Source: Lichina pygmaea
Taxonomy: Eukaryota; Ascomycota; Lichinomycetes; Lichinales; Lichinaceae
DNA length: 64,000 bases
Direction of reading: 5' to 3'
NCBI GenBank assembly: GCA_963422465.1
Contig: OY730172.1
Span: 3,348,001-3,412,000, forward strand
Shown: piece by piece, positions 35,071-45,468 of the stretch
Layout: each line of letters opens with the position of its first letter
Position numbering within the stretch: the first letter of the stretch is position 1
Notes under the pieces: model-generated
Told to the model about the DNA's origin: nothing
Databases searched by the model: none
What the model saw: only the letters and a program-made list of their open reading frames with translations
Position numbers and translations under genes: made by a program

Positions 35071-35481
35071 TCAGGCCCGGTGCTCATCTGGATTGTTCAT
35101 CGCCCTGGCTCCCTTGGCTTGGCAGGCCGCACAATCTCCCTCAAAGTGCTCGACGGTGCGCTCCAGCCTGTGGCACGGCCCCGGTTGATAGGCGGAGAGG
35201 GGGCCGAGAGGCTCCTCGCGGTTTGGCACTCCCCAATCGTGACGTCTAGGCCTGGCGCCGAGAAGCCCCTCGCGGTTTTCCTTCCCCATATGGCGACTTC
35301 TGGGCTCGCTGCCGAAAAGCCTCTCGTGGTTCTCCGCCTTCCAATCGCGAAGTCTAGGCCCCATGGCAGCGTTACGACGCTCCTGCACCTTCCAGTACTC
35401 AAAGTATTTCTGCGCGAAGCACTTGGTGACGGCTTCGTCCGTGTGCTTGCAGCGCCACAAGCTTAAGTGCCATTTGCACAT
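35071..35481 (-). CDS. Small Cys/His-rich protein with three 18-residue repeats, family 1 member b
   Basis: 136 residues with no intron. The N-terminus MCKWHLSLWRCKHTDEAVTK plus C21 has the same spacing as the 33015 protein: Cys 2, Trp 9, Cys 11, His 13, Thr 14 and Cys 21. The C-terminal part has C103-x13-C117-x2-C120 (CAAC), again like the partner. Between them, residues 42-95 are three tandem 18-residue units, each starting PR and keeping N at unit position 10, E at 12 and G at 16: PRLRDWKAENHERLFGSE, PRSRHMGKENREGLLGAR and PRRHDWGVPNREEPLGPL. In DNA this is about 35197-35358, three 54-bp units. No signal peptide is seen. It is probably a zinc-binding protein whose middle expanded by tandem duplication; function unknown. 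Confidence 0.65.
   Translation of the reverse strand: MCKWHLSLWRCKHTDEAVTKCFAQKYFEYWKVQERRNAAMGPRLRDWKAENHERLFGSEPRSRHMGKENREGLLGARPRRHDWGVPNREEPLGPLSAYQPGPCHRLERTVEHFEGDCAACQAKGARAMNNPDEHRA
35197..35358 (-). repeat. Three 54-bp in-frame tandem repeats
   Basis: Encode the 18-residue units of the protein at 35071-35481. On the + strand each unit contains a variant of CTCGCGGTTTTCC followed by CCCCATATGGCGACTTCTGG. Confidence 0.8.
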
Positions 35482-35825
35482 GATCGAGGATTTATCTTAA
35501 CCTTTGTTGGATTGGCGTGGATTGTATGCGCGTGTTGGTGAGTCGTGCGAGCGTTGCGTGTGTTCAAGGAGATGCAGGGGGGACTGAGACAAGTGTATGT
35601 ATTTGATCTTGAGGTGATGACGAAATATTCGTTCATAGTGACATCTTAGAACTAGCATAGTTCACTCACTTGAATCTTGTCGAAGAAAAGGGGCACGATT
35701 CTGTGACAGGTGCTCCACAAAGCTTGAACAGCTAATGCCAAGTTCTTACTGATTCCCTCCTGATCTGAACGAAACAGCTTTTGGTGATCAAGCTTCACCG
35801 CCACCGCCCCTCATCCGTGTGCGCT
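35482..35825. other. Intergenic, no gene seen
   Basis: Spacer between the Cys/His gene promoter and the p23 3' end. No features were recognised. Confidence 0.5.
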
Positions 35826-36877
35826 TCAAGACAGCTCTTCGATCTTGCTGGCGGGGGTTTTGGTGGCCGATGATCCCGTTGCTCCCTTTGCCGCTGGGGT
35901 CGATCCAGCTGCAGCTTCAGCGGCAGTACCACTCGTCGCCTCCTTCGCAGCCTCAGCGGTAGTCCCGCTTGTCACCTCCTTCGCAGCCTCCGTCTTCTCG
36001 CCTTCAGCTTCGAGAGCTGGCATGTCGTCGTCTTCGTCCTGTAGGTTTGGGACATCCCGGTCATTTAGGGTGGAAGCAAGGGGGCCCGCGAGACCTACCA
36101 TGTAGTCTCCACCAACATCTCCCATGTCGTCACCCATGCCGCCCATGCCGCCCATGCCACCCATGCCACCCATGCCTCCCAAATCGCCCAAACCGCCCAT
36201 GCCACCCCCTAGTTTGGAGATGTCGAGACCTCCCATGCCTCCTCCCATACCGCCCAAGTCCTCATCTGGTGCACCTTCTTGCTCATCCTCGTCGACCCAC
36301 TGTGCGACAAGGTTGACGTCAGTTTCTTGCCAACACGATCACAGCACGTCACGCACATGCCCCGGAAGCAACTCACCTTGTCAAAGTCGGTCTTGAGGAA
36401 ATGTGCCTTCTGCGTCGTCTTCAGCAGTCGTGGCCAGTACTCCTCTTTCAGGTCCTTCTTCTGCAGCTTCAAGGACAGGTCCCGCGGCGTAAGGGACTTC
36501 TGACTGTTGTCAACGTCGATCTCTTCATAGAGTTCGAGCTCCACGTGATACTGCTGCTTCTTTACGTCGCTGTAACCACTAAATGTCAACTTGGCGGGCT
36601 TGATGTCGAGCTTCATCGACTTGGGGTCAATGTCCGTGATGGCGATGGTCAGGTAAATGAAGTTTTTGGCCGCGTCAGTGTCAGAAGATCGTTGTGCCCA
36701 GAGCACTGTTAAGGAAGAAAGGTCAGCGTCAAGATACGCAGATGAGACAGTTCGAGAGCCGGTGGTCGATGGTGAGCGTCCATGTGACGTGGAGACCACC
36801 GTCGCCAGGCTCTCTAAGGCGAACTGATATGGGGTGCAACTAGACTTACCTTCCGGTGTGGCCTCCTTCTGCGACAT
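35826..36877 (-). CDS. SBA1: Hsp90 co-chaperone p23 (Sba1/Wos2 type)
   Basis: p23 binds ATP-bound Hsp90 in the cytosol and slows its ATPase to stabilise client complexes. Exons (minus): 36850-36877, 36377-36705, 36099-36299 and 35826-36038, giving 256 residues. The CS domain (about residues 8-119) begins TPEVLWAQRSSDTDAAKNFI and contains LTFSGYSDVKKQQYHVELEL and LQKKDLKEEYWPRLLK, with the conserved YWPRL near its end. The WVDEDEQEG motif follows at the start of exon 3, then a Met-Gly-rich tail of GGM repeats. Last comes an acidic/Ala-Thr-rich C-terminus (DEDDDMPALEAEGEK), typical of fungal p23. Intron 3 (60 nt, 36039-36098) has no in-frame stop, so its retention would insert 20 residues. Its splicing is inferred from GTAGGT/CTACAG and the better acidic tail. 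Confidence 0.92.
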
Positions 36878-37973
36878 ATTGACCAGCTTGTGATGATAGT
36901 GAAGCTTTGGAGCTGTGCCAAAGTAGACGAAGCACTGAACACAATGCTGTCGACGTCGGCAATTTTCAGATTTGAAGCTTCATGGGGGTGCAGATGAGTG
37001 ACTTTTAAGCTGCTAAGGAAACAGTGATTGTGGCACGAGCCGGTACTTAGGTTACTTGCAGATCTAGCCAGCCCTAGCCCCGATGGAAGGCGCGAGAAAA
37101 TGATGGAAGTACGTATGTACGTACGTACTATGCATGCCTACTGAGTTGATAGACTGGGACAATTGGCATCAAGCGACGGAAGTATCTTACTCGTACTCAA
37201 GTGTTCAATGAGTTGATCGTTCAACTGAGTGACGTTGGATTGCGTCGAAGTGGAAGCCAAGCTGAAGACGATTTATTACCACGATAGGTACCCATACGTA
37301 CGTACGGGAGTACCTCCGTACCCATTACGCAACGCGGTTTGTATTACGTAAGTGTGTGCGGAAGTACTCCGTACGTATGTACTTCCCCACGATACGTACA
37401 CACGCACAGAAGTACCTCCCATACCTCGTACGCCGGTGGCCTCCCTGACTCCTTACTGAGATACCCATGGGTACCTAATGACGAATATTCTGGCGTATCC
37501 AATACTTATGATAAGAGGGTACGTCTCAGCACCATTCGTGTGACAGCTACGTAACGTGCTCCGTACAGTTGAGTAACTTATACGGAAGGTACTGCACACG
37601 AAGTTTGGAGCCCCATCGCCTATTTGGCGCGGTTAGAGATACCTACACGTACGTAGCTCGAAATGGTCTGGCGGCTAGGTCTTCTTTCCCTACAGTAAAA
37701 AGTGATTTGGGGGAAAAGACCGCAGTCATTGCTCAAAAAACAGAAGCTCCTTCAGCAATGCATCCCAAGAGTTCCCTTCCTCCTCTTCCTTACCCCACCA
37801 CAATGTCCACTCAATGACCTGCCTATGGCCCTAGCTGTAGACACCACAAAAATATCCGACAGAAGGAACACGAGACAGATGGACAAGTTTTTTGAATCGT
37901 GAAGGGTATAATATGCTTTCTGCAAGATATGAAAAAGGATAGCGCTCTTGAAAAGCGCTCTTGCCTCATGAAG
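36878..37973. other. Intergenic with dense TACGTA/GTAC palindromes
   Basis: TACGTA, GTACGTAC and AAGTAC words cluster at about 37108-37130, 37293-37440, 37555-37595 and 37645-37655. No supported gene was found. Confidence 0.5.
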
Positions 37974-40900
37974 CTACGAGGCCACATCCTCAATGATCAA
38001 AACGCTTCCGTCAGAGTCCACGGCGACAGGGAGGCCGCCGCCTAGGGCACCCCTCGCACGTAGCCGGGAAATCAGGCGTCGTGCGGGCAGAGGTAAACTC
38101 GGCGCTACCGAATCCACAGCTTCCCATGCCTGAGCTTGTGGAGGAGTGCCGGAACCGATATCCTCGACGACGCCGCTCTTGAGACCGTCGTCATCATGAG
38201 TGTCAGGAGCAGAGGCGACAATCCGGGGGGCTCGGGTCGTTGACGCGTGTAACTTTGGCCGACCTTGAACAACACGGGGGGATGGATGGGAGAGCTCATC
38301 CCGGACACCTTCACCTTCCGTTGTGAAGATCTCAGGGACGCAGTAGACTGGATGCGCCAGAGGACCGTCTCCGTATTTCGTGGCGTACGGCTCCAGGTGC
38401 TCGCTGTTGACATGCTGGAACCAGTGGCCGCGCGTAGGGAAGAACAAAGGATCACGGCGCTGGGTTTGGCCATGGGCGTCACCGCTCAGTGTGGTCAGGG
38501 CGGTTCTTCGGCAGTCGGCCCAGAGACAAGTGAAGGTTCCTTCGCTCATTTCCTCGGCGTGAACCTTCCGCATATGCATACGGAGCAGAGTAACGTTGTG
38601 AAGTTCGGCGGAGCAGTTCTCCCATCGGCACTTATATGCATGCAATGGCAGCCGCTGGTCCTCCCTCGTCTCGGTACTGTAGATGTCCGTGGCCTGCCGA
38701 GCATTCTTCCATCTCTGCAGCAACGTTTCACGACCCATAGAGGGTGGGCGCGTGGGTATGACAACCTCAAGCTTGCCGGAGAGCGTGTGGGAACGGGCCC
38801 ATGTCCCTCCAGCGGTGGCCTTTCGCGCCTTCGATTGGGCAACGCGTGCAGATGCCCGAGTGCGAGATGAGTTGGTCGGTACGCTTCGGGCGAATCTTCG
38901 AAGCGGAGCGTGATGATCTGGGAGGAGATGCGAAGGCTTCGCGAATGAGACTGTGTGTATTGGGAGGACCTGACCCGGCTCAGGGTCAGGACTTCCCGAA
39001 GCGAGCTTGCTCATCCTTGGCGAACGCCTAGAATCAATCTCAGGTTCAGGCTCGCGAGAGCGCTTCCGGGAGGGATTTGGAAGTACCTGGTCGTGAGATG
39101 CAGCCTGCCTTGCCGTTGGGGAATTGCTCGCGCGTACTCGACTGGTTTTGTCGGACGCCTTGGATGTCAGAGCTGCTGGGCGGCCACTCACGACGTTCTT
39201 GCGCGCATGACCATGCGTACCTGACCTGCTATCAAAACTGGATGCACCGTCCATTTGCGGTGGCAGTTGTGCTAGATCTGGGGTCTTGCGTGGGCTGTAG
39301 ACAAATTGACTGAAGTGGTCGCTGCGAGCGGTATCGGTGTGGTTGCTCTTGTCTGCTCCGTGAGCCGCCGGCAGGCTAGTTTGCGAAGGAGGCCCGCCAG
39401 GATCCACCAAGTCCCATCGGAAAGTGCTCAGGTCCCATGTTGGGCTCATCTGCGGAAGATTTTTCGTCGCTACGGTAAGGTGATCGTTGAGGGAGCTCAG
39501 TGTTGGGTGCCGTCCCGTAGCAAGAAGGACATCTCGCGCAATAGTCCTGGTGTTGAAGTCAGATCTCCGGGTCGCGTCTTTAAATTTCATCGGGCTAACG
39601 AAGGCCTCGTTGCGAAGACGACTTGCAAGAGGAACTTGCGTCGAACCTGACCGAGCTACTTGCGGGTCTGGCCTAGCTGGAGCCACCGCTTCGACATTTG
39701 CGTGTTTCCCGTGCCCTCGGCTGAGGCCGGACGAGGTCATTGCTGCCCTTTTCGTCTCCTGTGACGCGTCCTTAGGTTTTACGGCTTCTGCTGAACGAAC
39801 TGATTCCGGCTCCGAACCGGAATCGTCAATCTCGATAACTTCTGCATGACTGCGTTTTCTAGCCTTCTCGCTGCCCGAGGCAGCATCTCTCTCCTCGACT
39901 CGTGGCTTTGCTGGAAAAGGTGTGGCTTGTTGGGAGGAAAGTATGTGATGAGCAGGAACCGACCCTCGCGATGGGCCTTTTTGGCCAAGCGAGACACCTT
40001 GATGACTTCCAGAAATGGGGGAAACTTGCAGCGCTGCTTGGGAGGCTGAACCGGGTTCACCGCCTCCCTTGGTCGATGAGACAAAAGCTAGCTGACCCGT
40101 GCCGGCTTGATGAGAAGAAGCTGTCAAACGCGTCGTCTGGCGAGTCTCTGGGAAGCTGGGATGAGTCCTTGAGATGGTGTCGCCTGACGTTTGCCCTTGA
40201 CGACGGGAACCGGAAGTAGAAGCAGAAGCAGAAGCAACAGAAGCAGTCGGCATATCGGCCGTCACCGTAGAGCTCTTTTGAGCTCGTTCTTTGTTGATAG
40301 CAAGCACCAGAGCCCGGGCAAAGTATACTCGGTTGAGTAAGAAGCCTTTGGCTTCCAAGACTTCACAAAGCCCTACATATGAGGTGTTTTCGTCCAAGAC
40401 GGTGAGTATATCATGAGGACGTATGGTCTTGCCGGCGTTTTCAGGAACGGCGCGAAGAATTTTGGCGGCAGCCGCGGCCAGTATTGGCCTCTGAAGCCCT
40501 GGAAACAGATTTTTCTTGTGATCATCCTTGGGACCGGGAGGACTTGACACATCCTTGGAAACCACACCGAGCGCGTCCGAGTGCTCTGGCTGTGGCCGGT
40601 CGTTCGTAAAAAGACCAGGCACCTGCTGGGACGGAAGTACGGTCGACGATTCGGCCAACGGCCCTGGGAGCGGCTGTGGCGGGCTGCTTTCGTGAGGGGC
40701 CTGATGATGTCCAGCAGTTAGCCTATGATCATTGCTGCAGTGGATGAAACAAGACACGATTCGCTTTGGGATCCAACCAAGCCCAATCATAGACGCCTAC
40801 CTTTTTCACCTCCTGCCATACTCTGGCAAATTTTGACGGATCCGCCGCCTGAAACTCGCGCATTCTCTCAACCATCGTTCTCATCTGAGATGCCATGTCA

Positions 40901-41544
40901 GCATCTTGGGCGGTTGCAGCGTCTCCATCTGCAGAATTATGTTCTGGGCCCTGCGACCTCGTCGCTATCAAAGGGGACTCGTTGGTGGTCGGCCTATGAG
41001 GATTTGAGACCTGACCATTGCCACCTAGCTCCCGGTTTGATCGCATTGCAGCGTCGTTGACGATTGCCTCGTCAGCGATGTGGACTGACTCTGGGGGTTC
41101 GGACGTGAAGATTGATAGATGTCTTGGGTCGACTGTCATTAGAGAGCCAGCGCCGGTATCTCGTCCCGGGAAACGTTGTAAAGGCGGCGGAGGATTGACT
41201 GTAGAAGTGGGATGGTGCTGTGAATGATGTTGATTGTAGTATGCCGGTGAATGGGCTATGCTCTGCTCTTGAGACGCAGACGCTCCGAGGTAGCTCGGCT
41301 CGTACTCTGCAAGCTGGCCAAATGAGATTCCCTCCGCCAAATTCAGGTCAAACGTCGAGGCAACAGAAGCAGCTGTCTGAAGCCGATTTGGTACCGCGAT
41401 ACCGAACGTGGACGGAGATAGTGGAGCGCTTTCCGGGAAATGTGGGAACCCCGAATCTTGGTGATTGATGTGCTGTTCGGACTGAAGTGAGGGGGAGTCT
41501 TCTTCTAATCCGTACAGACTGCCGTCTGAGTTCACCCCGAGCAT
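37974..41544 (-). CDS. Large C2H2-type zinc-finger protein
   Basis: Two exons (minus), 40801-41544 and 37974-40700, joined across a 100-nt intron with a GTAGGC donor, GCTAAC branch site and ATCAG acceptor, give 1156 residues. The N-terminus (to about 250) is Gln/His/Ser-rich and ends in a helical stretch, ADPSKFARVWQEVKK. About 300-380 includes a compact helical segment (ILAAAAAKILRAVPENAG, ILTVLDENTSYVGLCEVLEA). Residues about 400-900 are disordered and basic, with RKRSHAEVIEIDDSGSEPES. A C2H2 finger sits near 938-965 (YKCRWENCSAELHNV, then H-x4-H). A second C-x4-C (TCLWADC) is followed by HWFQHVNSEH. It is likely a nuclear DNA-binding or chromatin protein. The resemblance to fungal chromatin-remodeller (Rsc9-like) fingers is weak and unproven. 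Confidence 0.85.
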
Positions 41545-42743
41545 TGAATAGTCTTTTGTCGCTTAGCCTGACAACAAGCGTCCTTGACCCAAGTTCCGAA
41601 TGTCCGGGGAGGAGGTCTGGTTTCAATGGGAAATAGCTGGTAATCACATCAAATGCCGTTCAGCTACTTTGCCACCGACGAGACTATCGTGAGAGTGGCA
41701 TGCCTTTGACTCCAGCTGAGCTTGCTCATGAAGCCAAGCGCCTCTGAAGGGGCGAGCGAAAGTAAGGACGGACAGTTGAGGATTTTCGTAGACCTCTGCT
41801 CTCTGAGGTTGTGGCACTCAGGATCACCACATCGTCTAGGTTTCCGAGGTCGCGTTGATGGATGGGCTGTTCGATGACGCCACGCCGAAAGCACTGGCAC
41901 CTGATTCAATTCCTGGTAGTTGAAAAGCCGCGGCTGGCTTTATCAACTCTTCTCGCTGCTTCCGACTGGAGAGACTGGTCAAGGAACTGGTGTCGAGTCT
42001 GTGAAGATGCTCAGTATATGTGCACGTTGTCCAGTGAGGAAGACCAAGGCAGTCGCAAACGTAGGAGCGAGGTACCGTGGGTAGATCATACCGAAATAGT
42101 AGGGAGGGGTCGTGATCGGACCGTGGAACCTGTCCATGTGAATGGCCGTTCATCAACATGTCTTGAGACAAAGGGAGTCATGCCCTCAAAGTGAATAGCA
42201 CCTGGCGCAAGTGCAATGAATGCCGCCGACTCTGTTTAAGCAGGCATCCTCGGCCGCGGCCAGCCCAGCCGCTTACATCATTTGAGAGACACCGTAAGTA
42301 CCAATTCATCTAAATTCGTAATCATTCCGGACTTGCGACAAGATGATAAAGCCTTCCGAGTTGCTCATTGTATCTCTCAAGAGCTGTCCTTCCAACTGGT
42401 TTACAGACGCTTTGACGTCCACAACGGCCGTCCGGACATACATTAAATTTACCAGTACGTATGTACTTACGTACATACGTACGTAGTACATACGGAAGTA
42501 GGTAAGTACTCGTACGTACGTACGCACGTTACGTTCAGTGCGGCTAAGTTTTTACCGGTGGCTCTCAGTCACGTGTACGGAAGACCGTAGTCTGCTTACA
42601 TAATCTTTACATAATCATGGTACAACAGCCGCACAAAGCCCTAGTCGCGTTCGAGCACCACGGCGTCTCGCACAAACTAAATTGAAGTAGCCAGTTCCAA
42701 GACAAGCTACCGGCTTCAGCAACTCCACAGCTAACTTGTCACG
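41545..42743. other. Intergenic with TACGTA cluster upstream of RPL26
   Basis: TACGTA/GTACGTAC words lie at about 42454-42530, ending some 210 bp before the RPL26 start. AGTCACGTGTAC is at about 42568. No supported gene was found. Confidence 0.5.
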
Positions 42744-43342
42744 ATGGTCAAGCTCAACAAAGGTACGCAGTTCTTCTCGTTTTCTGCATGATGCTCCAGA
42801 GAGAGATGCTCGTAGCTGATAGACTACTGAGCTCAGCAATCCACTCCTCGCGGAGAAAGTCTCGAAAAGCACACTTCGATGCACCTTCCAGCGTTCGGCG
42901 GGTCATCATGAGCGCTCCACTGAGCAAAGAGCTCAGGGAGAAGTACAATGTGGGACATCTCTAGCATCTGTTTCGAGTACTACCGCTGAGCCGCCAGTTC
43001 TACATCGTACACCAAGATCTCGTAGCCGAAGAAAGCTAACAGCGGAAGTAGGCTCGTTCTATCCCTGTCCGCAAGGACGACGAGGTGCAAGTCGTCCGAG
43101 GCTTCAACAAAGGTCGCGAGGGAAAGATCATCTCGGTGTATCGTTTGAAATATGTGGTGCACATTGAGCGGCTCACTCGGGAGAAGGCAAACGGCCAGTC
43201 GGTCCCCATCGGTATCCACCCGTCCAAGTGCGTCGTCACCAAACTCAAGCTAGACAAGGACCGCGAGAAGATCTTGGAGAGGATCAGCACAGGCAGGGAA
43301 ATGAGGATCAAGGTGGAAAAGGCGAAGAAGCGCGGCGACTAG
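42744..43342 (+). CDS. RPL26: 60S ribosomal protein L26 (uL24)
   Basis: A component of the large ribosomal subunit near the exit tunnel. Exons: 42744-42762 (MVKLNK), 42837-42949 and 43052-43342, giving 140 residues, the usual size. Exon 2 encodes [20 protein letters not shown] and [16 protein letters not shown]. Exon 3 begins [17 protein letters not shown] and carries the KOW motif ([20 protein letters not shown], about residues 56-76), followed by [20 protein letters not shown]. The C-terminus is basic ([10 protein letters not shown]). Both introns have canonical GT-AG ends, and the second has a GCTAAC branch site. The first coding exon of only 19 nt is typical of fungal ribosomal-protein genes. 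No duplicated copy is in the window. Confidence 0.96.
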
Positions 43343-44625
43343 AGATGTGATGCTACATGCTCCACCAATGCAAACTCGCAAACTCAACCGATTCGTTCGC
43401 GATGAACTGCTTTGTGGTGGCTTCAGCACCCACCTATGCCTCAATGCCAGCAACTCACTCCCCTCGAACACAGCCAGCCGCGATCCCCTAACCCCCGTGC
43501 CTGTTCCCGACCTACATTTCCCAAGACGCAAGTATTATCTCCTCGTCAATCTTGGTGCTCCTGACCAGAAAGGGACAACCTCGGTGATTCTCGAGGTATA
43601 CGACTTGCGCAGATCGAAGGTTTTCTGTTCCTTTACATAAAACTGCTCCTCAAAAGGTCTTACCACAGTTGACCATGAGGACTCTCGTCTGCAGACCGTC
43701 TCTTGACAGGCTCTACTCTGGGCCGTCAAGGCAAGAGCAGGCTGATGACGTTGGGACGGTTTGATGGCGAGAAACATTTTGGTTTTTATTTATCACTTCC
43801 TCTTGCTGTCGATGGGAATATTACTTGGGATTGCCAATGGCGAAAGTCACTGGATCGTACGATCGTGGCGCCTCTGTCGTTTGTATCCCCGCCAGCAAAC
43901 ATTGCCCACTCCCATCTATCGTCGACGTGAGTGGTGAGTGAGTTCAGGCTTCGACCCATTCCTACTACCGAATTTCAAAGGGCTCACCTTACACCCCCCC
44001 CCCCCCCCCCCCACACAGCGGGAGGCTGAAGTAGACAACCCCGGAGAACAAGATACAGTTCAACGGCGAAAGACTCGGATTATATTCATGCCTCGTGACC
44101 ATGCAGTCCATGAAACACATCTGAATCGTGCGTGTAAAGCAAAAGGCAAAGCGTGCACAAAAAAGTCACGGTACTGCGTAGGGGGACAAAAAAAGGCCAA
44201 CGAAGAACAGTCGAGGGTAGCAGTATTTTGTTATGCGCTTGCTTTTGATCATATGTGCAAAGACTGGGTGGTCGGCGGATGCATGCGTCGTGATGAGCGA
44301 AAGAAAAAGCGAAAGAAATTAATTAGGGGCCGGTGCTCGGTCTTGGATGTATGAGGTGTCCCGGAAGGAGAGAAAGAAAAGGAGGGCGGTTGGGGGATAA
44401 CTGAATGACTTGCCCAGGAAAGGTGTGGACGTGAATGACTTCGTATATAGTCGCTGAGCGGTAGTCTCTCGGAAGAACCTTGCTTCGATGGAGCCTTCGG
44501 CAGCCGTGGTTTCACCGTTCCAGGATTGGTGTCCAATGGGCTCATCTGGTTCCTAGCGTATGTGCTCAGCTATGGCTGGAATCTCGAGCTCTGGCTATGC
44601 TCTGCCGGCCGACACGTACAGTACA
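43343..44625. other. Intergenic, no gene seen
   Basis: Contains a C run (about 43994-44012). No recognisable coding content. Confidence 0.5.
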
Positions 44626-45468
44626 TTACCCAGACGGAGCAAAGGGGTGGTGTCGGCGGACACAGAAATGTGCAGGTCGAGCAGGCACTCGTTCCCCCAC
44701 ACTATATGGCGTGCAAGACGCCATGCACACTGAATAGAGTATCGGCGGCGTACATCCTCTTGGAGGCAGTGATGCCGCCCACATCCAGTCAGTATCTGGC
44801 CCTTCTACCCCCCGTCCTCGTCCTCGTGGCTCGGCCATTGCATAAAGCCATTGTTGCAGCTCCCTCTCCATCGCTGCCGTGTCGAAATCCAGCGATCTGG
44901 CCAGAATGTCTTCACTTCGCAAAATATTCTGAATCTCCTCGTCCACGTCCGTCATCATCATACTGAGGTTGTACGCTAGCCTCTCTCGATCATCTCTCTG
45001 TAGTCTCGTGGAGGTAGCAGATCCGCTGGCCCGCGGAGCTGAAATCGGACCAGACGACGTACTTGGCGCTCGAGTCGCTCGCCGTTCCGAGCGCGAAGGT
45101 GCGGCGCGAATTGACTCAGAATCTGACGGTCTTGACCGCGGCCTCCGTCGGTAGTCTTGCCGGGTCCTACCGTTGCCATGACGCCGTCCACTGCTTCGAT
45201 TTGACTGGATCGCGTCGACCAAGGCCTTGAGCGTTCTGTGCGGCTCGGTTTTTCTAGCATGGGTTCGGCAAGTTGGACACGTCGAGTGTGTCTGTAGCCA
45301 TCGCTGAATGCAATCCTTACAGAACGTGTGCAAGCAGTCGAGCACAGCCAGTGGCTCTTTGAAGATGTCTTGACAGATGCTGCATGTCAGCTCACTTTCG
45401 GCAATATCTCTATCCATCCGAGGGTCCTGGGGACGCAAGTTAATGTCCTTGTTTCCGGTGGATGTCAA
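44626..45468 (-). CDS. RING-finger protein, probable E3 ubiquitin ligase
   Basis: 280 residues from the ATG at 45468; a second in-frame ATG at residue 18 (MDRDIAESELTC) could be the true start. A C3HC4 RING lies at residues 29-67: CSIC, then C45-L-H47, C50, C53, C64 and C67 (CPTC). Trp57 is in the E2-contact position usual for active RINGs. Next is a basic Arg/Ser-rich linker (about 75-155) and a helical segment with RLAYNLSMMMTDVDEEIQNI and FDTAAMERELQQWLYAM. The family (RING plus disordered tail) transfers ubiquitin from E2 to a substrate; the substrate is unknown. The last ~60 residues are atypical (Cys/Pro-rich), and an unrecognised 3' intron could shorten them. A CCCCAG just before the GACCCTCGG at the 5' end also allows an upstream exon. 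Confidence 0.8.
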   Translation of the reverse strand: MTSTGNKDINLRPQDPRMDRDIAESELTCSICQDIFKEPLAVLDCLHTFCKDCIQRWLQTHSTCPTCRTHARKTEPHRTLKALVDAIQSNRSSGRRHGNGRTRQDYRRRPRSRPSDSESIRAAPSRSERRATRAPSTSSGPISAPRASGSATSTRLQRDDRERLAYNLSMMMTDVDEEIQNILRSEDILARSLDFDTAAMERELQQWLYAMAEPRGRGRGVEGPDTDWMWAASLPPRGCTPPILYSVCMASCTPYSVGERVPARPAHFCVRRHHPFAPSG

